From the NCBI RefSeq assembly GCF_014696105.1, contig NZ_JACJPO010000061.1:29299-93298 (forward strand): a DNA stretch of 64,000 nt, in the 5' to 3' direction. The translations under genes and the position numbers were made by a program. This stretch comes from Microcoleus sp. FACHB-1515 (GTDB lineage: Bacteria > Cyanobacteriota > Cyanobacteriia > Elainellales > Elainellaceae). The notes under the pieces were generated by a model. The model saw only the letters and a list, made by a program, of their open reading frames with translations. It was not told the origin of the DNA and did not search any database. Of the stretch, positions 33,552-42,360 are shown one piece after another. How positions within the stretch are numbered: the first letter of the stretch is position 1; each line of letters begins with the position of its first letter.

Positions 33552-36308
33552 ATGAAAATCCTTAAGACTCAAACGCTGCGCGGCCCGAACTACTGGAGCA
33601 TCCGCCACCACAACTTGATTTTGATGCGCTTAGATCTTGAGGATTTGCGCGATCGTCCCTCCAACGAAATTCCCGATTTCTATCAGGGCTTAGTCGAAGC
33701 GCTGCCCAGCCTTGTCGAACACTACTGCTCGCCCGGATGCCGAGGCGGTTTCCTCAGTCGCGTTCAGGAAGGCACGATGATGGGGCACATCGTTGAGCAT
33801 GTCGCCCTGGAACTGCAAAGCTTAGCCGGAATGCAAGTCGGCTTTGGACGCACCAGAGAAACTTCGACGCCCGGCGTGTATCAGGTCGTGATTGAGTACA
33901 CAGACGAGCAGGCCGGACGCTATGCCGCTCGCGCCGCCGTTCGCTTGTGCCAAAGCATCGTGGAAACCGGACAGTATCCCCAGATCGAGCTAGAGCAAGA
34001 TCTAGCCGATTTGCGCGATTTTGCCGCTCAAGCTGCGCTGGGTCCCAGTACCGAAAACATCGTCAAAGAAGCAGAAGCCAGGGGCATTCCCTGGACGGCG
34101 CTCAGCACAAGAGCGATGATTCAATTTGGGCACGGCGTTTATCAAAAGCGGATTCAAGCGACGCTGTCGAGTCAAACGAGCGTTTTGGGCGTGGAACTTG
34201 CGGGCGACAAGGAAAGTACCAAGAGAATTTTGGGCGATGCGGGCGTTCCAGTGCCGCGCGGCACGGTGATTTACTATCTCGATGAACTCGAAGGCGCGAT
34301 CGAAGCGGTCGGCGGCTACCCGATCGTAATCAAACCCTTGGACGGCAATCACGGACGCGGCATCACCATCAACATCACCTCCTGGGAGCTGGCTGAAGAA
34401 GCATACGACGCTGCCAAAGCCGAATCGCGCAACAAAGGCGTGATCGTCGAGCGCTACTACACCGGACGCGATCATCGCGTTTTGGTGGTGAATGGCAAAG
34501 TCGTGGCGGTTGCCGAGCGCGTTCCTGCTCACGTGGTGGGAGATGGACAATCCACGATCGCCCAACTGGTCGAACTCACCAATCAAGACCCCCGACGTGG
34601 CGAAGGGCACGACAACGTTTTGACGCAAATTGAAGTCGATCGCGCCAGCTTTCAGCTTCTCGAACGGCAAGGCTACACGCTTGACACGATTCTGCGTGCG
34701 GGCGAAGTTTGCTATCTAAAGGCAACAGCGAATCTAAGTACGGGCGGGATTGCGATCGATCGCACCGACGACATTCACCCCGAAAATATCTGGATTGCCC
34801 AGCGCGTCGCCAAAATCATCGGCTTGGACATCGCCGGAATGGATGTCGTCACGTCCGACATCAGCCGTCCCTTGCGCGAAGTGGATGGCGTGATTGTCGA
34901 AGTAAATGCGGCTCCAGGACTGCGGATGCACTTTTGCCCCAGTGAGGGGATTCCCAGAAACGTCGGGGAAGCGATCATCGATATGCTGTATCCTCCCGGC
35001 AGTCCCTCGCGCGTTCCGATCGTCGCGATCACGGGAACGAACGGCAAAACGACGACAACGCGCTTAATTGCTCACATCTTTCGACAAACAGGCCAGGTTG
35101 TCGGCTACACCACAACCGACGGCATTTACATTGGCGATTATCTCGCAGAACCCGGAGACACAACCGGGCCACAAAGCGCTCAGGTGATTTTGCAAGACCC
35201 AACCGTTGAAGTCGCAATTCTGGAAACGGCCAGAGGCGGCATTTTGCGATCGGGTTTGGGCTTTAGCCAGTGCGATGTTGGCGTGGTTCTCAATGTCGCT
35301 GCTGATCACTTGGGGATCGGTGATATCGACACGGTCGAAGAACTCGCTCACCTCAAGAGCGTCGTTGCAGAAACGGCTCGCCCCAACGGTTACGCCGTGC
35401 TCAATGCCGACGATCCGCTGGTTTCCGCAATGGCAAAGCGTGTTAAAGCTCAGATCGCCTACTTCTCCATGAATCCTGAGAATCCACTAATTAAAACACA
35501 CACCCAGCAGGGCGGACTGGCTGCCGTCTACGAAAACGGCTATCTGTCGATTCTCAAAGGCGACTGGACGCTGCGGATCGATCAGGCCGCCAACGTACCG
35601 CTGACAATGGGCGGACGTGCGCCGTTCATGATCGCGAATGCCCTGGCTGCCAGCCTTGCCGCCTTTGCCCAAGGAATCAGCATTGAAACGATTCGATCGG
35701 CTCTTTTAAGCTTCCGCGCCTCGGTGAGTCAAACCCCCGGACGCATGAACCTAATCGACCTGGGACGACATCACGCGCTGATCGATTATGCCCACAATCC
35801 ACACAGCTACGAAGCGTTGGGCGGCTTTGTGAAGAACTGGCCGGGAGAAAGAATTGGTGTGATTGGCGGCCCTGGCGATCGCCGCGACGAAGATTTCGTG
35901 ACGCTCGGTCGTTTGTCGGCGGCCATTTTCGATCGCGTCATTGTCAAAGAAGACGACGACACACGCGGCAGACCACGCGGCAACGCCTCTGAACTGATTC
36001 TGCGCGGCATCGAGCAGATTCAGCCAAATTTGCCTGTGGAAGTGATTCTAGACGAAACGACAGCGGTGAATACGGCACTCGATCGCGCTCCGCTCAACAG
36101 CTTGGTCGTGATCTTGCCGGAAAGCGTGACGAGAGCAGTTTCCCTGGTGAACGATCGCCGCCCGCACTCGGAAGCAACCGCCCCCACCGCTGAAACTGCT
36201 TCCAGCGAGTCGTCGCAGAACGGTAATGCGGCAGAACCGGAAGCGGCAGCGATGGCTTTGCCTCCCTTGGGCGATTCTCCCGCAGAACTGGCACAGTCAA
36301 ACGGCTAA
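33552..36308 (+). CDS. cphA: Cyanophycin synthetase
   Basis: A 918-residue enzyme that polymerises aspartate and arginine into the storage polymer cyanophycin using ATP. The N-terminal domain (MKILKTQTLRGPNYWSIRHH) precedes an ATP-grasp domain (about 220-480, with GGYPIVIKPLDGNHGRGITIN and VEVNAAPGLRMHF). The C-terminal Mur-ligase-like domain follows, with GTNGKTTTTR (about 494) and DYAHNPHSYEALG. The last 45 residues (EATAPTAETASSES and onward) are low-complexity and exceed the conserved core. The gene pairs with cphB upstream and ends 6 bp before the tatA-like gene that runs the other way. Confidence 0.97.
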   Translation: MKILKTQTLRGPNYWSIRHHNLILMRLDLEDLRDRPSNEIPDFYQGLVEALPSLVEHYCSPGCRGGFLSRVQEGTMMGHIVEHVALELQSLAGMQVGFGRTRETSTPGVYQVVIEYTDEQAGRYAARAAVRLCQSIVETGQYPQIELEQDLADLRDFAAQAALGPSTENIVKEAEARGIPWTALSTRAMIQFGHGVYQKRIQATLSSQTSVLGVELAGDKESTKRILGDAGVPVPRGTVIYYLDELEGAIEAVGGYPIVIKPLDGNHGRGITINITSWELAEEAYDAAKAESRNKGVIVERYYTGRDHRVLVVNGKVVAVAERVPAHVVGDGQSTIAQLVELTNQDPRRGEGHDNVLTQIEVDRASFQLLERQGYTLDTILRAGEVCYLKATANLSTGGIAIDRTDDIHPENIWIAQRVAKIIGLDIAGMDVVTSDISRPLREVDGVIVEVNAAPGLRMHFCPSEGIPRNVGEAIIDMLYPPGSPSRVPIVAITGTNGKTTTTRLIAHIFRQTGQVVGYTTTDGIYIGDYLAEPGDTTGPQSAQVILQDPTVEVAILETARGGILRSGLGFSQCDVGVVLNVAADHLGIGDIDTVEELAHLKSVVAETARPNGYAVLNADDPLVSAMAKRVKAQIAYFSMNPENPLIKTHTQQGGLAAVYENGYLSILKGDWTLRIDQAANVPLTMGGRAPFMIANALAASLAAFAQGISIETIRSALLSFRASVSQTPGRMNLIDLGRHHALIDYAHNPHSYEALGGFVKNWPGERIGVIGGPGDRRDEDFVTLGRLSAAIFDRVIVKEDDDTRGRPRGNASELILRGIEQIQPNLPVEVILDETTAVNTALDRAPLNSLVVILPESVTRAVSLVNDRRPHSEATAPTAETASSESSQNGNAAEPEAAAMALPPLGDSPAELAQSNG

Positions 36309-36314
36309 GCGGCT

Positions 36315-36479
36315 TTATTCTTCGGAATCGCCTTCCTCAGACGAACTATTCAACTCTTCCTTGAATCCGCGCAGCGTTTTTCCCAGTGCGCCGCCGAGTT
36401 CAGGGATTTTTTTCGGCCCAAAGATCAAAATGGCAACGATCGCAATAATACTAATTTCCGGCCAGCCCAAACCAAACAT
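36315..36479 (-). CDS. tatA: TatA/TatE-family twin-arginine translocase component
   Basis: A 54-residue protein from ATG 36479. It has one N-terminal membrane helix (MFGLGWPEISIIAIVAILIFGPKKIPELG), the family FGPKKIPELG hinge, then the amphipathic helix GALGKTLRGFKEELN and an acidic tail (SSSEEGDSEE). TatA proteins form the translocation pore for folded proteins in the thylakoid and plasma membranes. An ATG at 36548 adds 23 unlikely residues. The protein is a little short for TatA, but complete. The nitrate-binding protein NrtA in this window has a Tat-like signal. Confidence 0.88.
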   Translation of the reverse strand: MFGLGWPEISIIAIVAILIFGPKKIPELGGALGKTLRGFKEELNSSSEEGDSEE

Positions 36480-36578
36480 CGCGTTTCCCTCGTGCAGCAC
36501 TGAGGCAATTTTAGGCCAAACGCAAGCTTTTCTGTAGTGGGATGACACTGAAGGGCGATCGCCACCAAAAATCGACTT

Positions 36579-37508
36579 TTAGGTTTCTGTAGCGAACGCT
36601 TCCGGGTCAATGCCCCAGTTTGTCCAGCGAATCGCTACACGGGCAGAGGTGACATAAGGAGGAACGCGAAGCACATGAATGTGAGTGGTGCTGGGGCAAG
36701 TCATTTTTAGCAGGTGAATTGGTTCGATATCGACATCGGCAGCGATTTTCAGCAGGGTATATTCGCGCCAGCGATCGAACTCGATCGCTTCAAGTTCCTG
36801 AAAGATGCGCTCATAACCAAAGTGTTGAATCAATACTCTACGGACTTCAGAGTTCTTCTCAGTCAGCAGCCAGACAGGTTGCCATTTCCTCAAATGCGTC
36901 CAGTACCGTCGAGGAAGCTTTACTCCAAAAGCGTAAACGCACAGGTGCTGATTGGGATGGTTCGCGAGTGCTGACAAATCTTGAATCGGATTATTGTTGA
37001 GATCAAGGTATTGCAAGTTGTTAAGCTGCTGAATTTCCAGGGGCAACTTGACCAGTCGATTTCCACTTAGAACAAGATTTTCTAGGGCTTTTAGCGGTTC
37101 AATTTCTGGGGGTAGTTCTGTCAGTTGGGCGTTGCATAGCTGAATTGTTCGTAAATTGGCAAGCTGTCCAATTTCTGGGGGCAGTTCTGTCAGTTGAGAC
37201 TTGAATATATTGAGTATTTGCAAATTCACCAGTTGTCTAATTTCTGATGGTAGCTTTGTTAATTGTGTTCTGTATAAATAAATTGCTCTTAAATTGATAA
37301 GCCGCCCAATTTCTGTTGGCAGTTCTGTCAGTTTGTCGGCTTCGTGTAGCTCAAGTTCCCGCAAATTAACGAGTTGTGCGATCGCATCGGATAATTTTGA
37401 GGATTCTTGCGGTCTAATTTTCGGTGGTAGCCCTCGCCACCGTTGCAACCAATCGTCAAGTTCAAGTAGCCGCAAGCAATCTTCGGATTCCGTCATCAAA
37501 TCCTCCAA
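36579..37508 (-). CDS. Leucine-rich-repeat protein with DUF6745-like C-terminus
   Basis: A 309-residue protein. Residues about 45-190 hold six LRRs of the 23-residue type (TELPTEIGRLINLRAIYLYR, TELPPEIGQLANLRTIQLC and similar). The C-terminal third (YERIFQELEAIEFDRWREYTLLKI, HLLKMTCPSTTHIHVLRVPP, AIRWTNWGIDPEAFA) matches the domain usually called DUF6745, often attached to LRRs in cyanobacteria. That domain has no known activity. It begins 56 bp after the stop codon of the small gene at 37565, in the same direction, so the two are probably co-transcribed. AT content is higher than in the neighbours. Confidence 0.85.
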   Translation of the reverse strand: MEDLMTESEDCLRLLELDDWLQRWRGLPPKIRPQESSKLSDAIAQLVNLRELELHEADKLTELPTEIGRLINLRAIYLYRTQLTKLPSEIRQLVNLQILNIFKSQLTELPPEIGQLANLRTIQLCNAQLTELPPEIEPLKALENLVLSGNRLVKLPLEIQQLNNLQYLDLNNNPIQDLSALANHPNQHLCVYAFGVKLPRRYWTHLRKWQPVWLLTEKNSEVRRVLIQHFGYERIFQELEAIEFDRWREYTLLKIAADVDIEPIHLLKMTCPSTTHIHVLRVPPYVTSARVAIRWTNWGIDPEAFATET

Positions 37509-37564
37509 ACGGTTGTTCTGTTATCGAATGTTTGATGTAGAACTAAAATCTTGCTGCCGCTGCA

Positions 37565-37861
37565 TCAATCAGTGACAGGTCGCCAACTTTGTGGTTCATA
37601 TTCACGCTGAATTCGCACTTGCCAGTTGCCTTGCGGAATCGCGATCGCCCGGTGTTCTTCATGACTCAGCAGAGCAGTCGGCGATCGCACTTTCAGATAC
37701 AACGTTCCATTTTGCTCATAAAGCTCCGCCTCGCCCTCGGTGATGCGATGACGATGCCCCGTTACCTCTCCTTCAGCCAGCGTTAAATGCGGCAGTTTTC
37801 CGCCCGTCACCCTCCCGCTAGCAGGAACCAAAATCACATCGCCTTGCCGTAGAGGTTGCAT
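37565..37861 (-). CDS. Small conserved protein paired with the LRR/DUF6745 gene
   Basis: A 98-residue protein. It has the motif GEVTGHRHRITEGEAELYEQNGTLYLKV and then LLSHEEHRAIAIPQGNWQVRIQREYEP, with three conserved histidines (GHRH, HEEH) that could bind metal. From memory this small protein is repeatedly found next to LRR/DUF6745 genes. It starts with an ATG and precedes the LRR gene. I know no function. The histidine pattern and compact beta-rich look suggest a small cupin-like or metal-binding domain, but that is speculative. Confidence 0.75.
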   Translation of the reverse strand: MQPLRQGDVILVPASGRVTGGKLPHLTLAEGEVTGHRHRITEGEAELYEQNGTLYLKVRSPTALLSHEEHRAIAIPQGNWQVRIQREYEPQSWRPVTD

Positions 37862-38059
37862 GGCTTTCTCCTTTTATTGATGCTGTGTGATGACAAATCC
37901 GCTTCAAGTGTAATTTTTTCAAAACGGCGCGGGTCGAACCGTAAGATATCGCTAAGGCGAAACAGAATGGAACATTTGCGATCGCCCTAACTTCGACGCG
38001 ATCGAACTTCAGTTTGCGATCGCATCCTTTAAGATCGAAGAGAAGCTAGCGCGAATTTG

Positions 38060-39967
38060 ATGAGTATTTTTACCCTGCAATCTGTTAAAAAAGACTTCGG
38101 CATCAAGGAAATTCTCCGTAATGCCGATTTCAGCCTGAATGAAAACGATAAAGTCGGGCTGATTGGCACCAACGGATCAGGCAAATCGACCTTGCTGAAA
38201 ATGATTGCGGGGCTGGAGTCGATCGACAGCGGCCAAATTCTTGTTAATCCCAACACCAAAATTGTTTACTTGCCACAGCAACCTGAAGTTGATGAAAATC
38301 GCACGGTTTTAGAACAGGTGTTTGCCGACAGCGGTGAACAAATGGCCTTAATTCGCGAGTATGAAGAACTCTCAGAAAAGTTAGCGCATGGCGAAAGTGA
38401 CGATCGATCGCTTGCCCGACTTTCGCAACTTTCCCAGCGAATTGAAGCGATCGGCGCATGGGATCTCGAAACCAATGCCAAGATTGTTTTAACTAAACTG
38501 GGAATCGAAGATTTTAACGTCCGCGTCGGTGATTTATCCGGCGGATATCGCAAGCGAATTGCCCTCGCCACTGCGCTACTTTCCGATCCTGATGTGCTGC
38601 TGATGGACGAACCGACGAACCATTTGGATGCGCTTTCAGTCGAATGGCTGCAAAGCTATCTAAATCGATTTCGCGGCGCGTTGCTGTTAATTACGCACGA
38701 TCGCTACTTCCTCGATCGCGTCACGAATCGAATTTTGGAAATCGATCGCGGTGACCTCTACACCTACAGCGGCAACTATTCGTATTACCTAGAAAAGAAG
38801 GCCGAATCAGAAGAATCAGCAGCGAGTTCACAGCGCAAACATGCAGGCGTTTTACGACGCGAATTGGAATGGCTAAAGCGGGGGCCAAAAGCGCGGAGTA
38901 CCAAACAGAAAGCCCGGATCGATCGCATCCACGAAATGCGAAATCAAGCGTTCAAGCAGTCACAAGGGAAAGTTGAAATTAGCACGGCAGGGCGACGCAT
39001 CGGCAAGAAAGTGATTGAACTGAGTCATGTTACTAAAGGCTTTGGCGATCGCATTTTAATCAAAGATTTCACCTACGAATTCAACCCGGAAGATCGGGTC
39101 GGCATCATTGGCGGCAATGGGGCAGGCAAATCAACTTTGATGAATTTGATTACGGGGAGACTTCAGCCGGATGCGGGATCGATCGAACTCGGCAGCACGA
39201 TTCACATCGGTTATTTTGATCAACATTCCGAAGATTTGAATCTGAACCCCAATCAGCGCGTGATCGATTATCTCAAAGACGTTGCCGAACTGGTGAAAAC
39301 AGCAGACGGATCGATTATTACCGCTTCGCAAATGCTGGAGCGATTTTTGTTTCCCGGCAGCCAGCAGTACGCGCCGATTCACAAACTTTCGGGTGGCGAA
39401 AAGCGGCGTTTATTCTTGCTGCGCGTTTTGATGAGTGCGCCGAACGTTTTGATTTTGGACGAGCCGACAAACGATCTGGACGTTCAAACACTGTCTGTTT
39501 TAGAAGAATATCTAGAAGACTTTAACGGCTGCGTGATTGTGGTTTCGCACGATCGATACTTTCTCGATCGCACAGTGGAAACCATTTTTGCCTTTGAAGA
39601 GAACGGCCAAATTCGTCAATATCCCGGAAATTATTCGGTGTATTTGGACTATCAAAATAAAGAAGTTAAGAGCGAAGAAAAATCTGAGAAGAAACCTGTT
39701 GCCGAAAATAAAGTAGCGGTTGAATCGGTTGCGACTGCACCTGCAAAACCGCGCAAAGTTTCCTACAAGGAAAAGCGCGAATTTGAGCAGCTTGAAACTC
39801 AAATTCCCGAAATGGAAGCGGAAAAAGAAGAAATTGAAAAAACGCTCTACAACAATCCACCCAGCGGATTTTCTCAAGTTCAAAAGCTTTCTGAACGACT
39901 GGCAGAACTGAATGAAGCGATCGACAAAGCGACCGATCGCTGGCTCGAACTTTCAGAATTAATGTGA
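38060..39967 (+). CDS. ABC-F family ATPase (Uup-like)
   Basis: A 635-residue soluble protein with two ABC ATPase domains in tandem and no membrane segment. Walker A motifs are GTNGSGKST and GGNGAGKST. Signatures are LSGGYRKRIALA and LSGGEKRRLFLL, and Walker B motifs LLMDEPTNHLD and LILDEPTNDLD. The linker between domains holds the charged arm (RRELEWLKRGPKARSTKQKARIDRIHEM), and the C-terminus is a coiled-coil extension (about 545-630) like that of Uup. ABC-F proteins bind the ribosomal E site or DNA and act in translation quality control. It overlaps the end of thiL by 9 bp, tail to tail. Start ATG 38060. Confidence 0.9.
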   Translation: MSIFTLQSVKKDFGIKEILRNADFSLNENDKVGLIGTNGSGKSTLLKMIAGLESIDSGQILVNPNTKIVYLPQQPEVDENRTVLEQVFADSGEQMALIREYEELSEKLAHGESDDRSLARLSQLSQRIEAIGAWDLETNAKIVLTKLGIEDFNVRVGDLSGGYRKRIALATALLSDPDVLLMDEPTNHLDALSVEWLQSYLNRFRGALLLITHDRYFLDRVTNRILEIDRGDLYTYSGNYSYYLEKKAESEESAASSQRKHAGVLRRELEWLKRGPKARSTKQKARIDRIHEMRNQAFKQSQGKVEISTAGRRIGKKVIELSHVTKGFGDRILIKDFTYEFNPEDRVGIIGGNGAGKSTLMNLITGRLQPDAGSIELGSTIHIGYFDQHSEDLNLNPNQRVIDYLKDVAELVKTADGSIITASQMLERFLFPGSQQYAPIHKLSGGEKRRLFLLRVLMSAPNVLILDEPTNDLDVQTLSVLEEYLEDFNGCVIVVSHDRYFLDRTVETIFAFEENGQIRQYPGNYSVYLDYQNKEVKSEEKSEKKPVAENKVAVESVATAPAKPRKVSYKEKREFEQLETQIPEMEAEKEEIEKTLYNNPPSGFSQVQKLSERLAELNEAIDKATDRWLELSELM

Positions 39968-40909
39968 GGTGAAATGCTGAAAGCCGGAATTGAAACTCAA
40001 CAATTCCCGTCCACCTTCACCGATTAAAACCACTTGACGATCGCTCGTAATTCTTCCTACGATCGCCGCTTCTGGCAATTGACGGCATAGTGCTTCCGCC
40101 TGATCGATCGCCATGCACAAAACCAATTCAAAATCTTCACCACCGTACAGCGCCCACTCGATCGCCTGGTCGTGATTCGGCCAAGCGGAAAGCGGAATTC
40201 GATCGCGCCAAACTTCTGCCCCGACACGGCTCGATCGACAAATTTGCAGCACAGCATCCGCTAATCCGTCACTGCTGTCCATTCCGGCAATTCGATCGAT
40301 CGGCAGCAGCGGCAGCACATCCAGTCGCGGCATCGGACGTTGATGCGCTTGGACGAGCCGCGATCGCACTTCTGGCTCAAGCTCGACGCAATCGGGATGC
40401 AGCAGCAATTCGAGTCCTGCCCGCGATGCGCCGTGAACGCTCGTCACGAGAATCGCGTCTCCCGGTTTCGCCGTGCTGCGCCGAATCGCACGATCGCGAT
40501 CGACCTGCCCGATCGCCGTAATTGCGACTGTTTTGACGGTCGATCGCGTCAAATCGCCACCCAAAATCGGCGTATCGTAAGGCTGCAAGCACGCCGCCAT
40601 CCCTTGATAAAGCTGCTCCACCCAATCGATCGCCACCTCTCCCGGCAAACTCAGCCCGACCGTCACGCCCAACGGCATCGCGCCCATCGCCGCCAGATCC
40701 GAGAGATTTGCAGCGATCGATCGCCACCCCACATCAAACGCCGAAGTTGTCGCCTCGCTGAAGTGAACCCCATCGACCAAAACATCAGTTGTGATGGCGA
40801 TCGATCCCGCCTCCACATCCACCAACGCCGCATCATCGCCCGTGATGTCGATCGGGCTGAACCTTTGCACCAAGGCCAAAAGTCCCTGCTCACCAAGCTC
40901 TTGAAGCAT
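39959..40909 (-). CDS. thiL: Thiamine-monophosphate kinase
   Basis: A 316-residue ATP-dependent kinase of the PurM-like fold that makes thiamine diphosphate. Key stretches are IGDDAALV-type ITGDDAALVD, ITTDVLVDGVHFSEATTSAFDVGWRSIAANLSDLAAMG, GGDLTRST, VGMDSSDGLADAVLQIC and WALYGGEDFELVL. All are ThiL signatures for Mg, ATP and thiamine monophosphate binding. Length fits the family. The gene converges on the ABC-F gene and is preceded by an R2 repeat. Confidence 0.93.
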   Translation of the reverse strand: MLQELGEQGLLALVQRFSPIDITGDDAALVDVEAGSIAITTDVLVDGVHFSEATTSAFDVGWRSIAANLSDLAAMGAMPLGVTVGLSLPGEVAIDWVEQLYQGMAACLQPYDTPILGGDLTRSTVKTVAITAIGQVDRDRAIRRSTAKPGDAILVTSVHGASRAGLELLLHPDCVELEPEVRSRLVQAHQRPMPRLDVLPLLPIDRIAGMDSSDGLADAVLQICRSSRVGAEVWRDRIPLSAWPNHDQAIEWALYGGEDFELVLCMAIDQAEALCRQLPEAAIVGRITSDRQVVLIGEGGRELLSFNSGFQHFTSH

Positions 40910-40916
40910 AGAATTG

Positions 40917-40937
40917 GGTGTCGGGTGTCGGGTGTCG
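40917..40937. repeat. Short tandem heptamer GGGTGTC, three copies
   Basis: GGGTGTC is repeated three times immediately upstream of thiL. The same heptamer occurs in imperfect form upstream of cnaT near 7873-7905. Short tandem heptamers are a known cyanobacterial repeat class. Confidence 0.6.
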
Positions 40938-40978
40938 GCAAGCGTGAGAGGTTAGGAATTAGGGTTAGCGGAAAGTAA

Positions 40979-41112
40979 GCAGCACGAGGGACGCGGCGGG
41001 TAAGCCAATGCGTAGCGCCACATTGACGCTCACGAGTAAGACCTTTGGGAGTCCAGAGGGTGAAACCCTTTGGTGGGGTGGGAGGTTTGGAGGCAGGGGT
41101 GAAACCCCTGGC
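40979..41112 (+). repeat. R2 dispersed repeat, copy B
   Basis: Starts AGCAGCACGAGGGACGCGGC and runs through GCCAATGCG, ACATTGAC, GGGAGTCCAGAGGG and GGAGGCAGGGG. It aligns with copy A at 23138-23273 in opposite orientation. The tail contains a perfect AGGGGTGAAACCCCT-type palindrome and AGGGTGAAACCCT. Frames starting MRSATLTLT here are artefacts of the repeat. Confidence 0.75.
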
Positions 41113-41158
41113 CGCCAAGGTTCGGAAAATCGAAAGCGATCCAAGCCGCAAAAAATCC

Positions 41159-42295
41159 TTACGCCGCCTGCGGTTCTACCAGCTTATCCAACCCATCCAC
41201 CACCCGCGCCGAAGTAATCTTATCCCCTTCCTTCAGCTTCTCCAGCACTTCCTTCCCTTCCGTCACATAGCCAAAAATCGCATACCGCCCATCCAGCAAA
41301 TTCGCCCCCGCAGGCGTCAACTCCGGCTCAAACAGAAAGAAGAAAAACTGCGAAGACCCGCCATTCACATCATCCCCCGGACGCGCCATCGCCAACGCCC
41401 CATACGCCGAAAATGGCAACACAGGCTGATCCAGATAACGTCCCGCATCCTCCAAAGTAATCCCGTAAGTTGGTTCCTTGTCACCCTTCACCAGCACTTC
41501 GAGCGGAATCGCCCGGTATTTTCCGCTATCCGGGTCAATAAAACCGACTTCCTTTCCAGGTGGATCGCCAATTTGCAGCACATACGATTCCTCAGCGCGA
41601 GTGAATTCCAGCCCGTCATAAAAGCCACGCTGAACCAGATCGACAAAATTCCCTGCCGTCACCGGAGCGCTATAGCCATCCACAACTGCGGTGATCGCAC
41701 CCTTATCGGTTTGAAACTCGATCGTCGCCCGACCCTTGAGCTGCGGCAAATTGCTGTATTCAGCGGGAACCTCAAACGGAAATCCATCCACCATCAGTTC
41801 TTCCAACAGCCCGATCGCGCTCAAGACATGACTGCGCTCTTGCCAAACCGCCTCGCGATCGTTCGCTTCCACGCCCGCCCGCATCTCGGCCAGTTCGCTC
41901 TTAATCTGCTCAATTAGCTGCTCACCTTCCGCCTTGCGATCGTCCGGCACACTCTTGAGCAAATCATTTGCCCGCGCCGAAACAATCCGATCGGCCTGCG
42001 TCAAATTGCTCTTAATCGCGCTCAACTTCTTGCGGCTGACCCGCAGCGTGTCCGAGGTTTCTTCGATCGCCGCTTGCAGCTTACGGACATCAGCATTATC
42101 GATCGGCAAGGCATAGCGCAGCAGAGCGCGACCATCCGTAATCGGGTTGCCCGTCGGCAAATTGGCAATGAGTGGCGCGGCAACAGCCAGTGGCGCGGCA
42201 GCGGCATGACCTCCGCCCAGCGCGATCGCAACGGCAGCAAAAACAGCGATCGCGACGACAAGTTTAGCTTTGAAGCGATTCAACAGGCTTTTCAT
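41159..42295 (-). CDS. Thylakoid-lumen cyclophilin-type peptidyl-prolyl isomerase (CYP38/TLP40-like)
   Basis: A 378-residue protein from ATG 42295. A signal peptide (MKSLLNRFKAKLVVAIAVFAAVAIALGGGHAAAA) sends it to the lumen or periplasm. Residues about 55-190 form a helical domain (DVRKLQAAIEETSDTLRVSRKKL). The C-terminal half is a cyclophilin-like barrel (GRATIEFQTDKGAITAVVDGYSAPVTAGNFVDLVQRGFYDGLEF, then GGSSQFFFFLFEPELTPAGANLLDGRYAIFGYV). This layout is that of plant CYP38/TLP40, which helps assemble photosystem II. The extended acidic loops suggest weak isomerase activity. An upstream in-frame start at 42514 is not credible. Confidence 0.88.
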   Translation of the reverse strand: MKSLLNRFKAKLVVAIAVFAAVAIALGGGHAAAAPLAVAAPLIANLPTGNPITDGRALLRYALPIDNADVRKLQAAIEETSDTLRVSRKKLSAIKSNLTQADRIVSARANDLLKSVPDDRKAEGEQLIEQIKSELAEMRAGVEANDREAVWQERSHVLSAIGLLEELMVDGFPFEVPAEYSNLPQLKGRATIEFQTDKGAITAVVDGYSAPVTAGNFVDLVQRGFYDGLEFTRAEESYVLQIGDPPGKEVGFIDPDSGKYRAIPLEVLVKGDKEPTYGITLEDAGRYLDQPVLPFSAYGALAMARPGDDVNGGSSQFFFFLFEPELTPAGANLLDGRYAIFGYVTEGKEVLEKLKEGDKITSARVVDGLDKLVEPQAA

Positions 42296-42360
42296 AAAAA
42301 TGGATGGCTCGATCGAGGGCGGAAATCCATGTTTAATCTTGCCACAGTCGGGCGCATCCT

